From Lachnospiraceae bacterium (GTDB lineage Bacteria; Bacillota; Clostridia; Lachnospirales; Lachnospiraceae), in the NCBI GenBank assembly GCA_017552985.1, contig JAFZNO010000134.1:116339-180338 (forward strand): DNA of 64,000 bases, written 5' to 3'. Below the pieces are notes generated by a model that made no database searches, was not told the DNA's origin, and worked only from the letters and a program-made list of their open reading frames with translations. Positions 1-8,094 of this stretch are shown here, in pieces. The position numbers and the translations under genes were made by a program. Position 1 is the first letter of the stretch; each line of letters starts with the position of its first letter.

Positions 1-1
1 C

Positions 2-313
2 AGTGCAAAGAAGGCTTCCGCCGGCGGCATGGAAGTATGCGTGATCAAACCCCAGAATTTTGAGGATGCACGTGAGATCACGGAAACCCTCTTGAAAAAC
101 AGAACGATCGTAATGAATCTGGAAGGTCTTGACGTTGACATCGCACAGAGAATTTTAGATTTCACTTCCGGTTCCTGCTATGCGATCAATGGTAACCTTC
201 AGAAGATTTCCATGTATATCTTCATCATCACGCCTGCAAGCGTTGACATTTCGGGAGATTTTCAGAGCATCTTAGGCGGCTTCGATTCTTCCACGTTGAA
301 CACTGTTCTGTAA
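2..313 (+). CDS. sepF: SepF cell division protein, C-terminal part (5' end outside window)
   Basis: The reading frame is open from base 2, so this is the 3' part of a gene that begins upstream. The protein carries the SepF core: an alpha/beta fold with the stretch VIKPQNFEDAREI, then TIVMNLEGLD and a glycine-rich C-terminus (LGGF). SepF polymerises under the membrane, binds the FtsZ C-terminus and helps anchor and bundle the Z-ring in Gram-positive bacteria. The residues before the first ATG at 29 (SAKKASAGG) look like the linker that follows the N-terminal amphipathic helix. Family assignment is firm; the start cannot be seen. Confidence 0.9.
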   Translation, partial: SAKKASAGGMEVCVIKPQNFEDAREITETLLKNRTIVMNLEGLDVDIAQRILDFTSGSCYAINGNLQKISMYIFIITPASVDISGDFQSILGGFDSSTLNTVL

Positions 314-344
314 GGCGTGGGACAACTATAATAAGCGAAAGATC

Positions 345-379
345 AAAGCTTCCCGACTACCGCGGGGAGCTTTCTTTTT
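345..379 (+). terminator. Intrinsic terminator after sepF
   Basis: An 11-bp stem (AAAGCTTCCCG with CGGGGAGCTTT, one G-T wobble) is followed by a T-rich run ending at 379. It lies between the sepF stop and the aroB ribosome-binding site, so part of the aroB transcription may be read-through or start nearby. Confidence 0.75.
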
Positions 380-394
380 AGGGAGGACAAAGGA

Positions 395-1501
395 TTGGCA
401 CAGAGATTAAACGTAAGTTATAACCGCAAGCCCTGTTACGACATTGTGTTTTCAACGGGCTGGAATGAATTGAAAGAGGAACTGCAGGAGTTAGGCTTGG
501 CAGAAAGAAAGATTTGTGTTTGCACGGATTCCAACGTGGATGCGCTGTACGGCGAAGCCGTGCTAAAGCTTGTTTCTGATTGCTGCAAAAAGGCCGTGAA
601 ATTCGTGTTTCCGGCTGGCGAAGAGCATAAAAACCTTGATACCGTAAAGGATGCATATCGTTTCCTCATAGAAGAGCATTTTGACCGCAAGGACGTGTTG
701 ATCGCTCTTGGCGGCGGCGTTACGGGTGACCTTACGGGTTACGTGGCTGCGACTTATCTTAGGGGGATTGATTTTATTCAGGTTCCCACAACCCTTTTGG
801 CCCAGGCAGACAGCTCTATCGGTGGTAAGACTGGCGTGGATTTTGAAGGATATAAGAACATGGTAGGCGCCTTTAAGATGCCTCGCTTGGTCTACATGAA
901 CTTTGAAACCTTAAAAACGTTGGATGATCGTCAATTCTTCTCTGGATTTGCGGAGATCATGAAGCACGGACTGATCAAAGACGCGGAATTCTATGAGTGG
1001 CTGATCGAGAACATGTATGAGATTTGTGAGCGCGATCTCGACGTTCTTTCCGAGATGCTGATGAAGAGCTGCGTTGTCAAAAAGCTTGTGGTGGAAAAGG
1101 ACCCCACGGAGCAGGGAGAAAGAGCACTTTTGAATCTGGGACACACGATCGGCCACGCGATCGAGAAGGCGAAGAACTTTGAGTTGTTCCATGGCGAGTG
1201 CGTGGCTCTTGGAACCGTCGCGGCTGCTTACGTATCCTGGAAAAAGGAACTTCTTTCCATGGAAGAGTTTTATGAGATCCGCGACATGTTCGTTCCTTTT
1301 TATCTTCCGATCACCGTGGAAGGCATTGATCCTGAAGAAATTTTGAAACTCACGAAATCAGACAAGAAAAAAGATGGTGATTCCATTCGCTTTATCTTGC
1401 TTAAAAAGATTGGCAAGGCCGTGATCGATACTACGGTAACGGATGAAGAAATCCTTAACGCCATCAAAGAAATCTATTTTGACGAAGAGGCAAATGACTA
1501 A
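395..1501 (+). CDS. aroB: 3-dehydroquinate synthase
   Basis: Second step of the shikimate pathway: DAHP to 3-dehydroquinate, NAD- and Zn-dependent, cytosolic. The 368 residues are a normal length. Visible motifs are the NAD-binding GGGVTGD near residue 107, the conserved QVPTTLLAQADSSIGGKTG segment, and the metal-binding histidines in NLGHTIGHAIE and LFHGE. The start is TTG at 395, chosen because GGGAGG sits about 9 bases upstream and no better ATG fits. The stop overlaps the lspA start by one base (TAATG), implying translational coupling. Its position between sepF and lspA probably reflects local rearrangement rather than shared function. Confidence 0.93.
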   Translation: MAQRLNVSYNRKPCYDIVFSTGWNELKEELQELGLAERKICVCTDSNVDALYGEAVLKLVSDCCKKAVKFVFPAGEEHKNLDTVKDAYRFLIEEHFDRKDVLIALGGGVTGDLTGYVAATYLRGIDFIQVPTTLLAQADSSIGGKTGVDFEGYKNMVGAFKMPRLVYMNFETLKTLDDRQFFSGFAEIMKHGLIKDAEFYEWLIENMYEICERDLDVLSEMLMKSCVVKKLVVEKDPTEQGERALLNLGHTIGHAIEKAKNFELFHGECVALGTVAAAYVSWKKELLSMEEFYEIRDMFVPFYLPITVEGIDPEEILKLTKSDKKKDGDSIRFILLKKIGKAVIDTTVTDEEILNAIKEIYFDEEAND

Positions 1502-2031
1502 TGGATAAGTATCGTAAAAAGAAGCTTGCATGGATTGCAATGGATGCCGCGATCGCGCTGGTATTGATCCTTTTGGATCAATGGACCAAGAAACTGGTCG
1601 TGGCGAAGTTAAAAGGGAATGCGGCATATGTTTTGATCAAGGACGTATTTGAGTTTGATTACGTGGAAAACAGGGGCTCGGCCTTTGGCATGTTTCAGAA
1701 CCAGAAAATCTTTTTGTTACTGGTAGGCGTCGTGTTTATGGGGCTAATGATTTATTTAGTGGTGAAAACGCCGGCGCAAAAACGTTTTTTGCCCATCCAT
1801 TTGATCGCCTCCTGCATTGTGGCCGGAGGGGCCGGAAACATGATCGACCGGTTTGTTCTCGGATACGTGGTGGATTTCTTTTCCTTTGTCCTGATCCATT
1901 ACCCCGTGTTCAACGTGGCTGACGTCTATATTGTTGTTGCAACGATCACCATGGCGATCTTTTTGATTTTCATTTACAAAGAAGAGGAACTCTCGTTCCT
2001 TTGGAAGAAAAAGAAAGCGGAAGAGAATTAA
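1501..2031 (+). CDS. lspA: Lipoprotein signal peptidase (signal peptidase II)
   Basis: An inner-membrane aspartyl protease that cleaves prolipoprotein signal peptides after diacylglyceryl modification. The protein has 176 residues and four hydrophobic segments. The catalytic aspartates lie in the NMIDR motif (about residue 118) and in FNVADV (about residue 140); the ENRGSAFGMF block before them is also conserved. It starts at the ATG overlapping the aroB stop, and its own stop overlaps the rluD start in the same TAATG way. The three genes therefore look translationally coupled. A substrate candidate in this window is the lipoprotein at 62717. Confidence 0.93.
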   Translation: MDKYRKKKLAWIAMDAAIALVLILLDQWTKKLVVAKLKGNAAYVLIKDVFEFDYVENRGSAFGMFQNQKIFLLLVGVVFMGLMIYLVVKTPAQKRFLPIHLIASCIVAGGAGNMIDRFVLGYVVDFFSFVLIHYPVFNVADVYIVVATITMAIFLIFIYKEEELSFLWKKKKAEEN

Positions 2032-2939
2032 TGGAAGAATTGGAATTATTGATTCCGGAAGAATATGAGGACGTTCGTCTTGATAAATGCGTCAGTGAGC
2101 TGATGGGAGAAAAGCTTTCCAGATCTGCCATCCAGAAGATGATCAAAAACGGCGAACTTACGGTAAACGGAAAGCTCCAAAAGACGAGCTATTGCGTTAA
2201 GGCGGATGATCAGGTGGCATTTACGCTTCCGGATCCCGTGGAATATGACGTAAAGCCGGAAAACGTGCCTTTGTCCATTCTGTATGAGGACGAGGATCTT
2301 TTGATCGTGGATAAGCCCAAGGGTATGGTGGTGCATCCAGCCGCCGGACACTATGAGGGAACGCTGGTCAATGCCTTGGCCTATTATTGCAAGGGTAAAT
2401 TATCCGGCATTAACGGAGTTCTGAGACCTGGCATTGTACACCGGATCGATAAGGATACCAGCGGCTCGCTGGTCGTATGCAAGAATGACGCTGCGCATAA
2501 AGGACTGGCGGAACAATTTCAGATACATTCCATTACCAGAAAGTATTATTGCATCTGTCTGGGTGATTTTAAGGAGGATTCCGGAACGGTCAATCGGCCC
2601 ATAGGCAGAAACTCCGTTGACCGGAAGAAAATGTGCATCCGTGAAGACGGGAAAAAAGCGATCACGCATTATCGGGTCCTGGAACGGTTTGGTAAATATA
2701 CTTATTTGGAATGCTCCCTGGAAACTGGCAGAACCCATCAGATCCGAGTACACCTTGCAAGCATTGGACATCCCATTTTGGGCGATCTGGTCTATGGGAA
2801 ACAGGACTATAAGGGCATGGGCCAAATCCTTCACGCAGGCGTGTTGGGTTTCCGGCATCCCATTACGGGAGAGTATTTAGAAGTCAAAAGCGAACTCCCG
2901 GAATATTTTCAGGAAATCTTATGCAAATTTCGTGCGTAG
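2031..2939 (+). CDS. rluD: RluD-type large-subunit rRNA pseudouridine synthase
   Basis: Converts specific uridines of 23S rRNA to pseudouridine. The 302-residue protein has an N-terminal S4 RNA-binding domain (about 15-75, VRLDKCVSEL) and the RluA-type catalytic domain with the active-site HRIDKDTSG motif (about residue 138) and the GRTHQIRVHLA block near 225. The start at 2031 overlaps the lspA stop. The longer frame starting at 2001 would run into lspA and adds residues that are not family-like. The lspA-rluD pairing is widely conserved in bacteria. Confidence 0.92.
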   Translation: MEELELLIPEEYEDVRLDKCVSELMGEKLSRSAIQKMIKNGELTVNGKLQKTSYCVKADDQVAFTLPDPVEYDVKPENVPLSILYEDEDLLIVDKPKGMVVHPAAGHYEGTLVNALAYYCKGKLSGINGVLRPGIVHRIDKDTSGSLVVCKNDAAHKGLAEQFQIHSITRKYYCICLGDFKEDSGTVNRPIGRNSVDRKKMCIREDGKKAITHYRVLERFGKYTYLECSLETGRTHQIRVHLASIGHPILGDLVYGKQDYKGMGQILHAGVLGFRHPITGEYLEVKSELPEYFQEILCKFRA

Positions 2940-2954
2940 TTTCGCGAAAAACAC

Positions 2955-2983
2955 TTGTTAAATTGTTTGAAATTTTATATAAT
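2955..2983 (+). promoter_or_regulatory. Sigma-A-type promoter for the cytidylate-kinase-like gene
   Basis: TTGTTA (2955-2960), 17 bases, TATAAT (2978-2983), in an AT-rich gap after rluD. It would start transcription about 55 bases before the ATG at 3045. Confidence 0.65.
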
Positions 2984-3044
2984 TAGATTAAAGATTTGAG
3001 AAAAATTATAAAAATTGTTCGAACCAGAAAGGCAGGTGCGTATT

Positions 3045-3683
3045 ATGAATACGGTCATTACCATCGGAAGACAGTTTGGATCCGCCGGCAGGGAAATTGG
3101 CGAAAAGGTAGCAGAGTATTTTGGCATTCAGTGTTATGACAAGGAACTGCTTACTCGTGCAGCAAAGGAAAGCGGCTTCTGCGAGGAAATGATCCAGAAT
3201 CATGACGAGAGACCTACGAACTCCTTCCTGTATAATCTCGTTATGGATACGTATTCCTTTGGCTACAATGCATCTTCATTTGTTGACATGCCCATTAGCC
3301 ATAAGGTTTTCCTTGCACAGTTTGACACGATCAAAAAGATCGCCAGCGAAGGTCCCTGCGTGATCGTTGGAAGATGTGCGGATTATGCGCTTGCCGATTA
3401 TGAAAATTGTATTCATCTGTTTATTTACGCTGACGAAGAGACCCGCACAAAGCGCGTGATGGAAAAGTATAATCTTAGCGAATATAAGGCGCAGGAGATG
3501 ATCAACAAGAAGGATAAGCAGCGCCAGAGCTATTATAATTATTATTCTTCCAAGAAATGGGGCCGCGCCGACAGCTATGACCTTTGCATTAACAGCAGCA
3601 TTCTTGGCGTAGAGGGAACCGTAAAGCTGATCGTTCAGTACGTGGAAGATTTTGAGAAGAGAAATGCCGCTCAGGAAGGCTAG
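3045..3683 (+). CDS. Cytidylate kinase-like family protein
   Basis: A 212-residue P-loop kinase-like protein of the family often annotated cytidylate kinase-like (PF13189). It opens with VITIGRQFGSAGREIG, in which the usual Walker A lysine is replaced by the GRQFGSGG-type loop typical of this family. An arginine-rich lid region follows (EETRTKRVMEKYN, about 135-150) and then a DKQRQSYYNYY segment. The start at ATG 3045 is preceded by AGGCAGG; the longer frame would start upstream without a ribosome-binding site. The substrate is not known from sequence; CMP or another nucleotide is an inference from homology. It is monocistronic, with its own promoter. Confidence 0.8.
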   Translation: MNTVITIGRQFGSAGREIGEKVAEYFGIQCYDKELLTRAAKESGFCEEMIQNHDERPTNSFLYNLVMDTYSFGYNASSFVDMPISHKVFLAQFDTIKKIASEGPCVIVGRCADYALADYENCIHLFIYADEETRTKRVMEKYNLSEYKAQEMINKKDKQRQSYYNYYSSKKWGRADSYDLCINSSILGVEGTVKLIVQYVEDFEKRNAAQEG

Positions 3684-3716
3684 AACGAAAATATTTTTGA
3701 AAATAAAAGAAAAATA

Positions 3717-3745
3717 TTGACGAATAGGCACCTATATGCTATGAT
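3717..3745 (+). promoter_or_regulatory. Strong sigma-A promoter of the rplU-prp-rpmA operon
   Basis: TTGACG (3717-3722), 17-base spacer, TATGAT (3740-3745). The predicted transcript start near 3752 leaves an 80-base structured leader before rplU. Confidence 0.8.
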
Positions 3746-3751
3746 ACTACA

Positions 3752-3831
3752 GTATGCCGCATAACTAGGTAAAAGTGCGCGATCGCGCCACCAAAGTTAG
3801 CGAGTTTTTAGCGTAAGGAGGTGCCTTTTTT
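3752..3831 (+). ncRNA. Structured 5' leader of rplU (probable L21-type autoregulatory leader)
   Basis: Seen in sequence: a long-range pairing of TAACT-GGT with ACC-AGTTA encloses a strong GCGC-GATC-GCGC hairpin, and the leader ends in the ribosome-binding site AAGGAGG just before ATG 3832. Ribosomal protein L21 leaders with such folds are known upstream of rplU in Firmicutes, where they mediate feedback control. Assignment to that Rfam family is by position and fold; a covariance search was not possible here. Confidence 0.6.
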
Positions 3832-4137
3832 ATGTACGCAATCATTGCAACTGGTGGTAAGCAGTATAAGGTTTCTGAGGGCGACGTGATCAAAGTTGAG
3901 AAGATCGACGCAGAAGCTGGCAATACTGTTACTTTCGATCAGGTAATTGCCGTTAGTGATGATACCCTGAAGGTTGGCAGCGACGTTGCAAACGCAACCG
4001 TTTCCGCAACCGTAGTAGAGCAGGGCAGATATCGTAAGGTTATTGTATATAAGTACAAGAGAAAATCTGGATATCATAAGAAGAACGGTCACAGACAGTA
4101 CTTTACCCAGGTAAAGATCGACAAGATCAATCTGTAA
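3832..4137 (+). CDS. rplU: 50S ribosomal protein L21
   Basis: A 101-residue L21 beginning YAIIATGGKQYKV and ending with the basic KRKSGYHKKNGHRQ stretch that contacts 23S rRNA; both are diagnostic. A very strong AAGGAGG ribosome-binding site precedes it. It is the first gene of the conserved Firmicutes trio rplU-prp-rpmA, with one base between its stop and the prp ATG. Confidence 0.97.
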   Translation: MYAIIATGGKQYKVSEGDVIKVEKIDAEAGNTVTFDQVIAVSDDTLKVGSDVANATVSATVVEQGRYRKVIVYKYKRKSGYHKKNGHRQYFTQVKIDKINL

Positions 4138-4138
4138 T

Positions 4139-4471
4139 ATGACGAAGATCGTAATTCAAAAGTCAAAAGACGGTTCCTATCAGGGATTCTACTGTATGGG
4201 ACATGCAGAATACGCCAAGAATCAAAATGGAGACGTGCTCTGTGCCGCAATTTCCACGCTGACGACGTGTACCATCAATGCGTTGGAGCAATTAGGCGGT
4301 GAAACGCTTAGTTATGCGGTGAATGAAGAGACTGGATTCCTAAAATGTGATTTTAAATCGGTTCTGCAGGAAAAATCCGCATTCCTTGTAGACGCCATGG
4401 TTTTTTCCTTGGAGTCACTTGCAAAGGAATATGGTAATAAGTATCTACAAATTAAGTTTGAGGAGGTGTAA
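4139..4471 (+). CDS. prp: Ribosomal-processing cysteine protease Prp
   Basis: Prp (YsxB family) removes the N-terminal leader of ribosomal protein L27 in Firmicutes. The 110-residue protein shows the catalytic dyad in the expected places: His in GHAEYA (about residue 22) and Cys in GDVLCAAIS (about residue 34). It lies between rplU and rpmA, and the rpmA product carries the matching cleavable leader, so substrate and protease are adjacent. Its stop falls just upstream of the rpmA start with the rpmA ribosome-binding site inside its last codons. Confidence 0.93.
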   Translation: MTKIVIQKSKDGSYQGFYCMGHAEYAKNQNGDVLCAAISTLTTCTINALEQLGGETLSYAVNEETGFLKCDFKSVLQEKSAFLVDAMVFSLESLAKEYGNKYLQIKFEEV

Positions 4472-4475
4472 AACC

Positions 4476-4763
4476 ATGTTGAGAATAAACCTTCAATTAT
4501 TCGCTCATAAAAAGGGCGTAGGCTCTACCAAGAACGGCAGAGATTCCGAGTCCAAGAGATTAGGTGCGAAGAGAGCAGACGGACAGTTCGTTAAGGCTGG
4601 CAACATTCTCTACAAGCAGCGTGGAACTAAGATCCATCCTGGCGTAAACGTAGGGATCGGCGGCGACGATACCTTGTATGCTTTGGTAGACGGAGTTCTT
4701 CGTTTTGAGAGAAAGGGCCGCGACAAGAAGCAGGCTTCCGTTTATCCCAAGGAGGAGCAATAA
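4476..4763 (+). CDS. rpmA: 50S ribosomal protein L27 with Prp-cleaved leader
   Basis: A 95-residue L27. The start at 4476 follows GGAGG by 8 bases. The N-terminus [14 protein letters not shown] is the Firmicutes leader type: Prp cuts after LQLF to expose the mature AHKKG end, which reaches towards the peptidyl-transferase centre. The core [15 protein letters not shown] and the basic C-terminus are normal. Co-transcribed with rplU and prp, and followed by a terminator. Confidence 0.97.
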   Translation: MLRINLQLFAHKKGVGSTKNGRDSESKRLGAKRADGQFVKAGNILYKQRGTKIHPGVNVGIGGDDTLYALVDGVLRFERKGRDKKQASVYPKEEQ

Positions 4764-4772
4764 GATTTTCCC

Positions 4773-4804
4773 GGGCTTCAAACCAATCGTTTGGAGCCCT
4801 TTTA
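4773..4804 (+). terminator. Intrinsic terminator after rpmA
   Basis: Stem GGGCTTCAAAC with GTTTGGAGCCC around a 5-base loop, followed by TTTT. It ends the ribosomal protein operon before obg. Confidence 0.8.
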
Positions 4805-4825
4805 CGTTATTAAAGGAGAATTTCC

Positions 4826-6118
4826 ATGTTTGTTGACAGAGCGAGAATTATCGTGAGAAGCGGAAAAGGCGGAGACGGTCACGTATCCTTTCGCAGGGAA
4901 AAATACGTTCCTGACGGCGGTCCCGACGGCGGTGACGGCGGCACGGGCGGAGACGTGATCTTTCAGGTTGACAAAGGCCTGAATACTTTGATCGACTTCA
5001 GACACGTTAGAAAGTATAAAGCAGGCGACGGTGAGGAAGGCGGTAAGAAAAATTGCCGCGGCAAAGACGGCGCTGACATTGTGATCAAGATTCCCGAAGG
5101 AACCGTCATCAAAGAAGCAACCAGCGACAAAGTCATTGTCGACATGTCTGGTGACAATCAGAGAGTGGTTCTTTTAAAGGGTGGCAAGGGCGGCAACGGC
5201 AATCAGCATTATGCTACGCCGACGATGCAGGCTCCCAAATATGCACAGCCTGGACAGCCCGCACAGGAATTGGAATTGACCTTGGAATTAAAGGTGATCG
5301 CAGACGTGGGACTCGTTGGATTCCCGAACGTTGGAAAATCTACCTTGCTTTCAAGAGTGACGAATGCAAGACCAAAGATCGCCAATTATCATTTTACGAC
5401 GCTAAGTCCTAATCTTGGAGTTGTGGATCTGGAGGGAGCCGGCGGCTTTGTCATTGCTGACATTCCAGGACTGATCGAAGGCGCTTCCGAAGGCGTTGGC
5501 CTTGGCCATGAATTCCTTCGTCACATTGAGCGCACAAAGGTGATCATTCACGTTGTGGATGCGGCGGGAACGGAAGAGCGTGATCCCATCGCCGACATTT
5601 ATGCAATCAATAAGGAGTTGGAAGCTTATAATCCCCAGATCGCATCAAGACCGCAGGTGATCGCAGCCAATAAGATGGATGCCATATATGACGAGGATCG
5701 TGAAAAAGCATTGAAGGCGATCAAGGATGAATTTGAGCCGCAAGGGATCAAGGTATTTCCCATTTCCGCAGTCAGCGGCGAAGGGCTTCAGGAGCTCTTA
5801 TATGAAGTAAATGAAATGCTTCAGGGCATTGGCGAGGAAACGACCACGTTTGAGCGGGAATACTTCCCCGAGAGGCTTTCAGAGCTTGAAGGGGAGCCTT
5901 ATACGGTTTCGTATGATAAAGACGAGGACGAGTACGTGGTGGAAGGTCCCAGAATCGAGAAGATGTTGGGATATACAAATCTGGACAGCGAAAAGGGCTT
6001 CCAATTCTTCCAAAAGTTCTTAAAGGAGAATGGCATCTTAGAGGAGCTGGAAAAGCTCGGCATTAAGGACGGCGACACCGTAAGACTTTATGGACTGTCA
6101 TTTGATTATTATAAGTAG
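4826..6118 (+). CDS. obg: Obg-family GTPase (ObgE/CgtA)
   Basis: Ribosome-associated GTPase acting in late 50S assembly and stress response. The 430 residues contain the glycine-rich Obg fold (1-158, many DGG/GGTGG repeats), the G domain (G1 GFPNVGKST about 166, G3 DIPG about 212, G4 NKMD about 282, G5 SAVSG about 314) and the C-terminal OCT domain with its Tyr-Gly-Leu ending. AAGGAG lies 9 bases before ATG 4826. It heads the obg-yhbY-nadD-yqeK-rsfS run, a classic Firmicutes ribosome-biogenesis and NAD cluster. Confidence 0.96.
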   Translation: MFVDRARIIVRSGKGGDGHVSFRREKYVPDGGPDGGDGGTGGDVIFQVDKGLNTLIDFRHVRKYKAGDGEEGGKKNCRGKDGADIVIKIPEGTVIKEATSDKVIVDMSGDNQRVVLLKGGKGGNGNQHYATPTMQAPKYAQPGQPAQELELTLELKVIADVGLVGFPNVGKSTLLSRVTNARPKIANYHFTTLSPNLGVVDLEGAGGFVIADIPGLIEGASEGVGLGHEFLRHIERTKVIIHVVDAAGTEERDPIADIYAINKELEAYNPQIASRPQVIAANKMDAIYDEDREKALKAIKDEFEPQGIKVFPISAVSGEGLQELLYEVNEMLQGIGEETTTFEREYFPERLSELEGEPYTVSYDKDEDEYVVEGPRIEKMLGYTNLDSEKGFQFFQKFLKENGILEELEKLGIKDGDTVRLYGLSFDYYK

Positions 6119-6130
6119 GAGGCACAAGAA

Positions 6131-6418
6131 GTGACGAGTAAGCAAAGAGCATATTTAAAAAGCCTTGCAAGCAATCTGGATCCCGTATTTCACGTAGGGA
6201 AATCCAGCCTTACGCCTGAGATCACGGAAGCCATTGCAGAGTGCTTTAACAATAATGAATTGATCAAGGTGGCGGTATTAAAGAATTGTATGGATGATCC
6301 CAGGGAGATCGCGGAATACGTGGCTGACAGAACCCATTCCGAAGTCGTACAGGTGATCGGAAAACGTTTCGTATTATATAAGCCGTTTAAGGAGAATCCC
6401 AAGATCATTCTTCCTTAA
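6131..6418 (+). CDS. yhbY: YhbY-family RNA-binding (CRM domain) protein
   Basis: A 95-residue single CRM-domain protein, a family tied to large-subunit assembly. It has the N-terminal TSKQRAYLKSLA helix and the GKSSLTPEI loop; the usual GxxG RNA-binding motif is represented by HVGKSSL. The start is GTG at 6131, preceded by AGGAGG at 8-base spacing; there is no ATG alternative nearby. It is located 12 bases after obg, consistent with a shared transcript. Confidence 0.9.
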   Translation: MTSKQRAYLKSLASNLDPVFHVGKSSLTPEITEAIAECFNNNELIKVAVLKNCMDDPREIAEYVADRTHSEVVQVIGKRFVLYKPFKENPKIILP

Positions 6419-6473
6419 CGACAGAAACTGGCGATGAATCTGCATTTGTTTGATTGGTTAAAGGAGTGATACC

Positions 6474-7076
6474 ATGGCAAAAATCGGCATCCTGGGTGGT
6501 TCCTTTCATCCCTTTCATAATGGTCATTTAGCCTTAGGACAATATTGCTTGGATAAAAAGCTGGTCAGCGAGGTTTGGTTCATTCCTACCGGCATTTCTT
6601 ATCTGAAATCTGGTCAAAAAATGCTTTCAGGTGAAGAAAGGCTGCGCCTTGTAAACATTGCGATCGGGGACCAACCGAAGATGAAGGCACTGGATATCGA
6701 AATCCGCCGTCCGGGAAACACCTACACGGTAGATACTTTTCGAGAACTGCGAAAAGAATACCCGCAGCATGAGTTTTACTATATTATTGGCGCGGATTGC
6801 CTTTTTAGCATGGAAGATTGGTATCATGCAGAAGAATTATTCCGGATTTGCAATTTGCTTGTGGCAAGACGCGATGGGAAGAGCCGAAGTGATATGAGAA
6901 CTAAGGCGAAGGATTTAAGGGAACGGTTTCATGCCAACGTTCATTTGCTGGAATTCCGGGAGATGGACATTTCGTCAACCCTGATCCGTCAAAGGATCAA
7001 GGAAGGAAAAAGCATTCGGGACTTAGTTCCTGCCGCACTTGCAAAAGAGATAAAGAATAAAGGATATTTTCGGTAA
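6474..7076 (+). CDS. nadD: Nicotinate-nucleotide adenylyltransferase
   Basis: Converts nicotinate mononucleotide plus ATP to deamido-NAD. The 200-residue nucleotidyltransferase fold carries GGSFHPFHNGH (nucleotide-binding GxFxPxHxGH) at the N-terminus and ISSTLIRQRI near residue 164. AAGGAG lies 8 bases before ATG 6474. Immediately followed by yqeK, its usual partner in Firmicutes. Confidence 0.95.
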   Translation: MAKIGILGGSFHPFHNGHLALGQYCLDKKLVSEVWFIPTGISYLKSGQKMLSGEERLRLVNIAIGDQPKMKALDIEIRRPGNTYTVDTFRELRKEYPQHEFYYIIGADCLFSMEDWYHAEELFRICNLLVARRDGKSRSDMRTKAKDLRERFHANVHLLEFREMDISSTLIRQRIKEGKSIRDLVPAALAKEIKNKGYFR

Positions 7077-7081
7077 TCATT

Positions 7082-7663
7082 ATGGCAAAAAAAGAGGATG
7101 AGCTCTTTAAGAAGCTGACAAAAGCCATGGAAGAAACGCAATCAGGCAAACGGTTTCAACATACCGTAGGCGTTGAGTATACGGCTGCCGCCATGGCCAT
7201 GAGATTTGGCGTGGACGTTAATCTGGCAAGGCTGGCTGGTCTCCTTCATGACTGTGCAAAGCCCTTGGAGGACGAAAAGCTTCTGAAGATCTGTGAAAAA
7301 AACAATTTGCCCGTTTCAGAGATTGAAGGAAGAAATCCTTATCTGTTACATGGTAAAGTTGGTGCATGGCTTGCTAAGGAAAAATATGAAGTTTCAGACG
7401 AAGACGTATTAAATGCAATCACCTGGCATACAACGGGCAGACCCGGAATGTCAGATCTGGAAAAAATTATTTTTATAGCGGATTATATTGAGCCGAACCG
7501 CAAAGTTGCTCCAAACCTGCAGGAGGTTCGCAAACTGGCTTTTGATGATTTGGATAAGGCCATGATCCGGATCTTGAAAGATACCATGGATTATCTAAAA
7601 GGCGGAGAACGGGAGGTTGATCCCATGACGCTGAAGACTTATGAATACTATTCTAAACAATAA
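7082..7663 (+). CDS. yqeK: YqeK-family HD-domain hydrolase
   Basis: A 193-residue HD-domain metal-dependent phosphohydrolase. Family members cleave diadenosine tetraphosphate (Ap4A) symmetrically to ADP. Metal-ligand motifs visible are H in RFQHTVGVE, HD in LLHDCAKP (about residue 58), and H in ITWHTTGRPG (about 117) with IADYIEPNR (about 136). The spacing of five bases to nadD and eleven to rsfS indicates one transcript. Confidence 0.9.
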   Translation: MAKKEDELFKKLTKAMEETQSGKRFQHTVGVEYTAAAMAMRFGVDVNLARLAGLLHDCAKPLEDEKLLKICEKNNLPVSEIEGRNPYLLHGKVGAWLAKEKYEVSDEDVLNAITWHTTGRPGMSDLEKIIFIADYIEPNRKVAPNLQEVRKLAFDDLDKAMIRILKDTMDYLKGGEREVDPMTLKTYEYYSKQ

Positions 7664-7674
7664 AGGAGAGAATA

Positions 7675-8031
7675 ATGGAACAGACTTCGATTGAAATGGC
7701 TAATTTGGCAATTCAGGCGCTGGAGGATAAAAAGGCTGAAGACGTAAAAGTGATCGACATCAGCGAAGTCAGCGTCATTGCTGATTATTTTCTGATCGCG
7801 GGCGGAACAAACCCAAATCAGATCCGCGCAATGTGCGACAACGTTCAGGAGACTTTGGGTCGCGCAGGTTATGAATGCAAGCAAATTGAAGGTTATGAAA
7901 CCGCCAATTGGGTTTTGATGGATTTTGGCGACGTGATCGTTCATATCTTTGATAAAGAGAATCGTCTCTTGTTTGACCTTGAGAGAATCTGGCGCGACGG
8001 AAAGATCATGGAAGCAAAGGATCTGAAATAA
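7675..8031 (+). CDS. rsfS: Ribosome silencing factor RsfS
   Basis: A 118-residue RsfS (Iojap family). It binds L14 on the 50S subunit and blocks 30S joining under starvation. Visible motifs: ISEVSVIADYFLIAGGTNPNQIRA, split here as the SEVSVIADYF and IAGGTNPNQIRA blocks, the GYETANWVLMDFGDVIVHIF core, and an RLLFDLERIW C-terminus. AAGGAGAG lies before ATG 7675. Last gene of the obg cluster, followed by a terminator. Confidence 0.94.
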   Translation: MEQTSIEMANLAIQALEDKKAEDVKVIDISEVSVIADYFLIAGGTNPNQIRAMCDNVQETLGRAGYECKQIEGYETANWVLMDFGDVIVHIFDKENRLLFDLERIWRDGKIMEAKDLK

Positions 8032-8045
8032 AATATTTTTGAACT

Positions 8046-8082
8046 AAAAAAGGAGTCCGGGAAATCCCGAGGCTCCTTTTCT
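8046..8082. terminator. Bidirectional terminator between rsfS and the DUF378 gene
   Basis: Stem AAAAGGAG..CCGGG / CCCGAGG.CTCCTTTT with A-rich and T-rich flanks, so it can act for both converging genes. Confidence 0.8.
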
Positions 8083-8094
8083 TTTTCTTACCAG

